A stretch of 6,166 nucleotides of DNA from Flavobacterium sp. GTDB taxonomy: Bacteria > Bacteroidota > Bacteroidia > Flavobacteriales > Flavobacteriaceae. The stretch covers positions 1 through 6,166 of the forward strand of contig JAIXTU010000024.1 of the NCBI GenBank assembly GCA_027483785.1, given 5' to 3'. Shown piece after piece: positions 5,858 through 6,166 of this stretch. Position numbers and translations under genes: made by a program. How positions within the stretch are numbered: position 1 is the stretch's first letter; each line of letters opens with the position of its first letter. The notes under the pieces are model-generated. The model saw only the letters and a list, made by a program, of their open reading frames with translations. It had not been told where the DNA came from and made no database searches.

Positions 5858-5908
5858 ACAAAAAACCGTAAAATGACAACGAAAGATTACACAATAAAGT
5901 ATTTTACA
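5844..5908 (+). mobile_element. Truncated cassette 3 (5' end only)
   Basis: The segment begins right after ACG^TTA and continues TTAGCAGCAATAGC, the expected position of a new cassette's first bases. After 65 bp it is interrupted by the second rimO copy, which has no attC relationship. The rest of the cassette, including its own site, is missing. Confidence 0.45.
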
Positions 5909-5911
5909 AAG
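5873..5911 (+). pseudogene. Truncated gene start of cassette 3
   Basis: ATG at 5873 follows an A-rich leader 29 bases into cassette 3, similar in style to the other cassette genes. It reads MTTKDYTIKYFTK, then enters the rimO repeat at 5909 and stops at TGA 5915-5917. Thirteen residues are too few to assign a family. It looks like the beginning of a gene cut off by the repeat junction. A chance ATG cannot be excluded. Confidence 0.4.
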
Positions 5912-6015
5912 TATTGATTGACGCCAGTGCCCATTACTTAAAAATTGGCGAATTTGCTGATATAGAAATCATTGATGCCGCCGATTTCGATTTATACGGT
6001 GTTCCAGTAAAATAG
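5911..6015 (+). pseudogene. rimO: rimO 3' remnant (second copy)
   Basis: Encodes the last 34 residues of RimO, VLIDASAHYLK to DFDLYGVPVK, identical to the intact protein, and ends with TAG instead of TAA. It has no start, promoter or enzyme domains, so it cannot function alone. The five differences from the intact copy are all silent and four of them fall in the last four codons (P, V, K, stop). A free pseudogene would be expected to gain some replacement changes. The pattern suggests these bases diverged while part of a working rimO. Confidence 0.9.
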
Positions 6016-6018
6016 ATT

Positions 6019-6166
6019 TTTCGGGTAGCTATTCCCGCTTTTCCTCCAAGTCCGCTTTTTCACGGCTGTTTTTTAATGGCTTTGCGCACGGCTTCCGTTG
6101 GTCGCCGCCGCAAAGCCTTAAAAAATCGCCGTTCAAAATGCGTGCTTTCCGTTCAATCGGGGCTAG
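6019..6166 (-). ncRNA. Second copy of the long stem-loop element
   Basis: Duplicate of the element at 2003-2150, differing only by T at 6067 for C at 2051. That base falls at an already unpaired C.C position in the proposed stem, so the fold is unchanged. The 9-bp stem GGCTTTGCG/CGCAAAGCC and the T-run/A-run arms are intact. The window ends exactly at the CTAG that marks this element's end on the minus strand. Confidence 0.5.

Larger units (their letters stand above)
5909..6166. repeat. Direct repeat, copy 2: rimO 3' end plus downstream spacer
   Basis: Matches 1893-2150 without gaps; differences at 5976, 6006, 6009, 6012, 6015 and 6067. It begins inside a codon of the rimO frame, immediately after the truncated cassette 3, and runs to the last base of the window, so its true right end is not seen. 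It includes the whole stem-loop element found after rimO. Confidence 0.97.

Overview
The window looks like a low-to-medium GC Flavobacteriales chromosome (phylum Bacteroidota). The evidence is a RimO protein of flavobacterial type, Bacteroidota promoter motifs (TAnnTTTG) in place of strong Shine-Dalgarno sites, and a secreted protein ending in a type IX secretion (T9SS) sorting domain.

Layout. (1) 3-212 is the 3' end of an outer-membrane beta-barrel gene, closed by a clear intrinsic terminator at 234-262. (2) 263-682 is non-coding and holds an 18-bp palindrome and a structured element of a type that recurs in flavobacterial genomes. (3) 683-1999 is rimO. Its best start is a TTG just behind a TAnnTTTG promoter, so the longer GTG reading from 569 is probably wrong. 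(4) 2000-2150 is a long stem-loop after rimO. (5) 2151-2500 is a palindrome-rich non-coding leader ending in a promoter. (6) 2501-5908 contains two single-gene units and the start of a third. The first encodes a secreted GloVer/Ig/T9SS protein (2567-4291), the second a Fic protein with a C-terminal winged helix (4635-5663). The third is cut off after about 13 codons. (7) 5909-6166 repeats the last 107 bp of rimO plus the 151 bp behind it.

Main reading (inference from sequence). The two accessory genes behave like integron gene cassettes in tandem. Each unit begins at a G^TT site, and the 5' end of each unit is complementary to a box downstream of its own gene: 14/15 for unit 1 and 11/14 for unit 2. 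On the bottom strand most of the mismatches become G.T wobbles. That is the expected behaviour of attC sites, which integron integrases use as folded bottom strands. The boxes do not fit the classical GTTRRRY/RYYYAAC consensus and no integrase gene lies in the window. A TATATTTG promoter sits immediately before the first G^TT, as at the head of a cassette array.

The array is bracketed by two copies of the rimO 3' end that differ at 6 of 258 positions. All six are transitions and all five coding changes are silent. The second copy therefore probably comes from another functional rimO allele, through an insertion or recombination that keeps the target gene's C-terminus intact. A tandem duplication or an assembly effect at the window end cannot be excluded.
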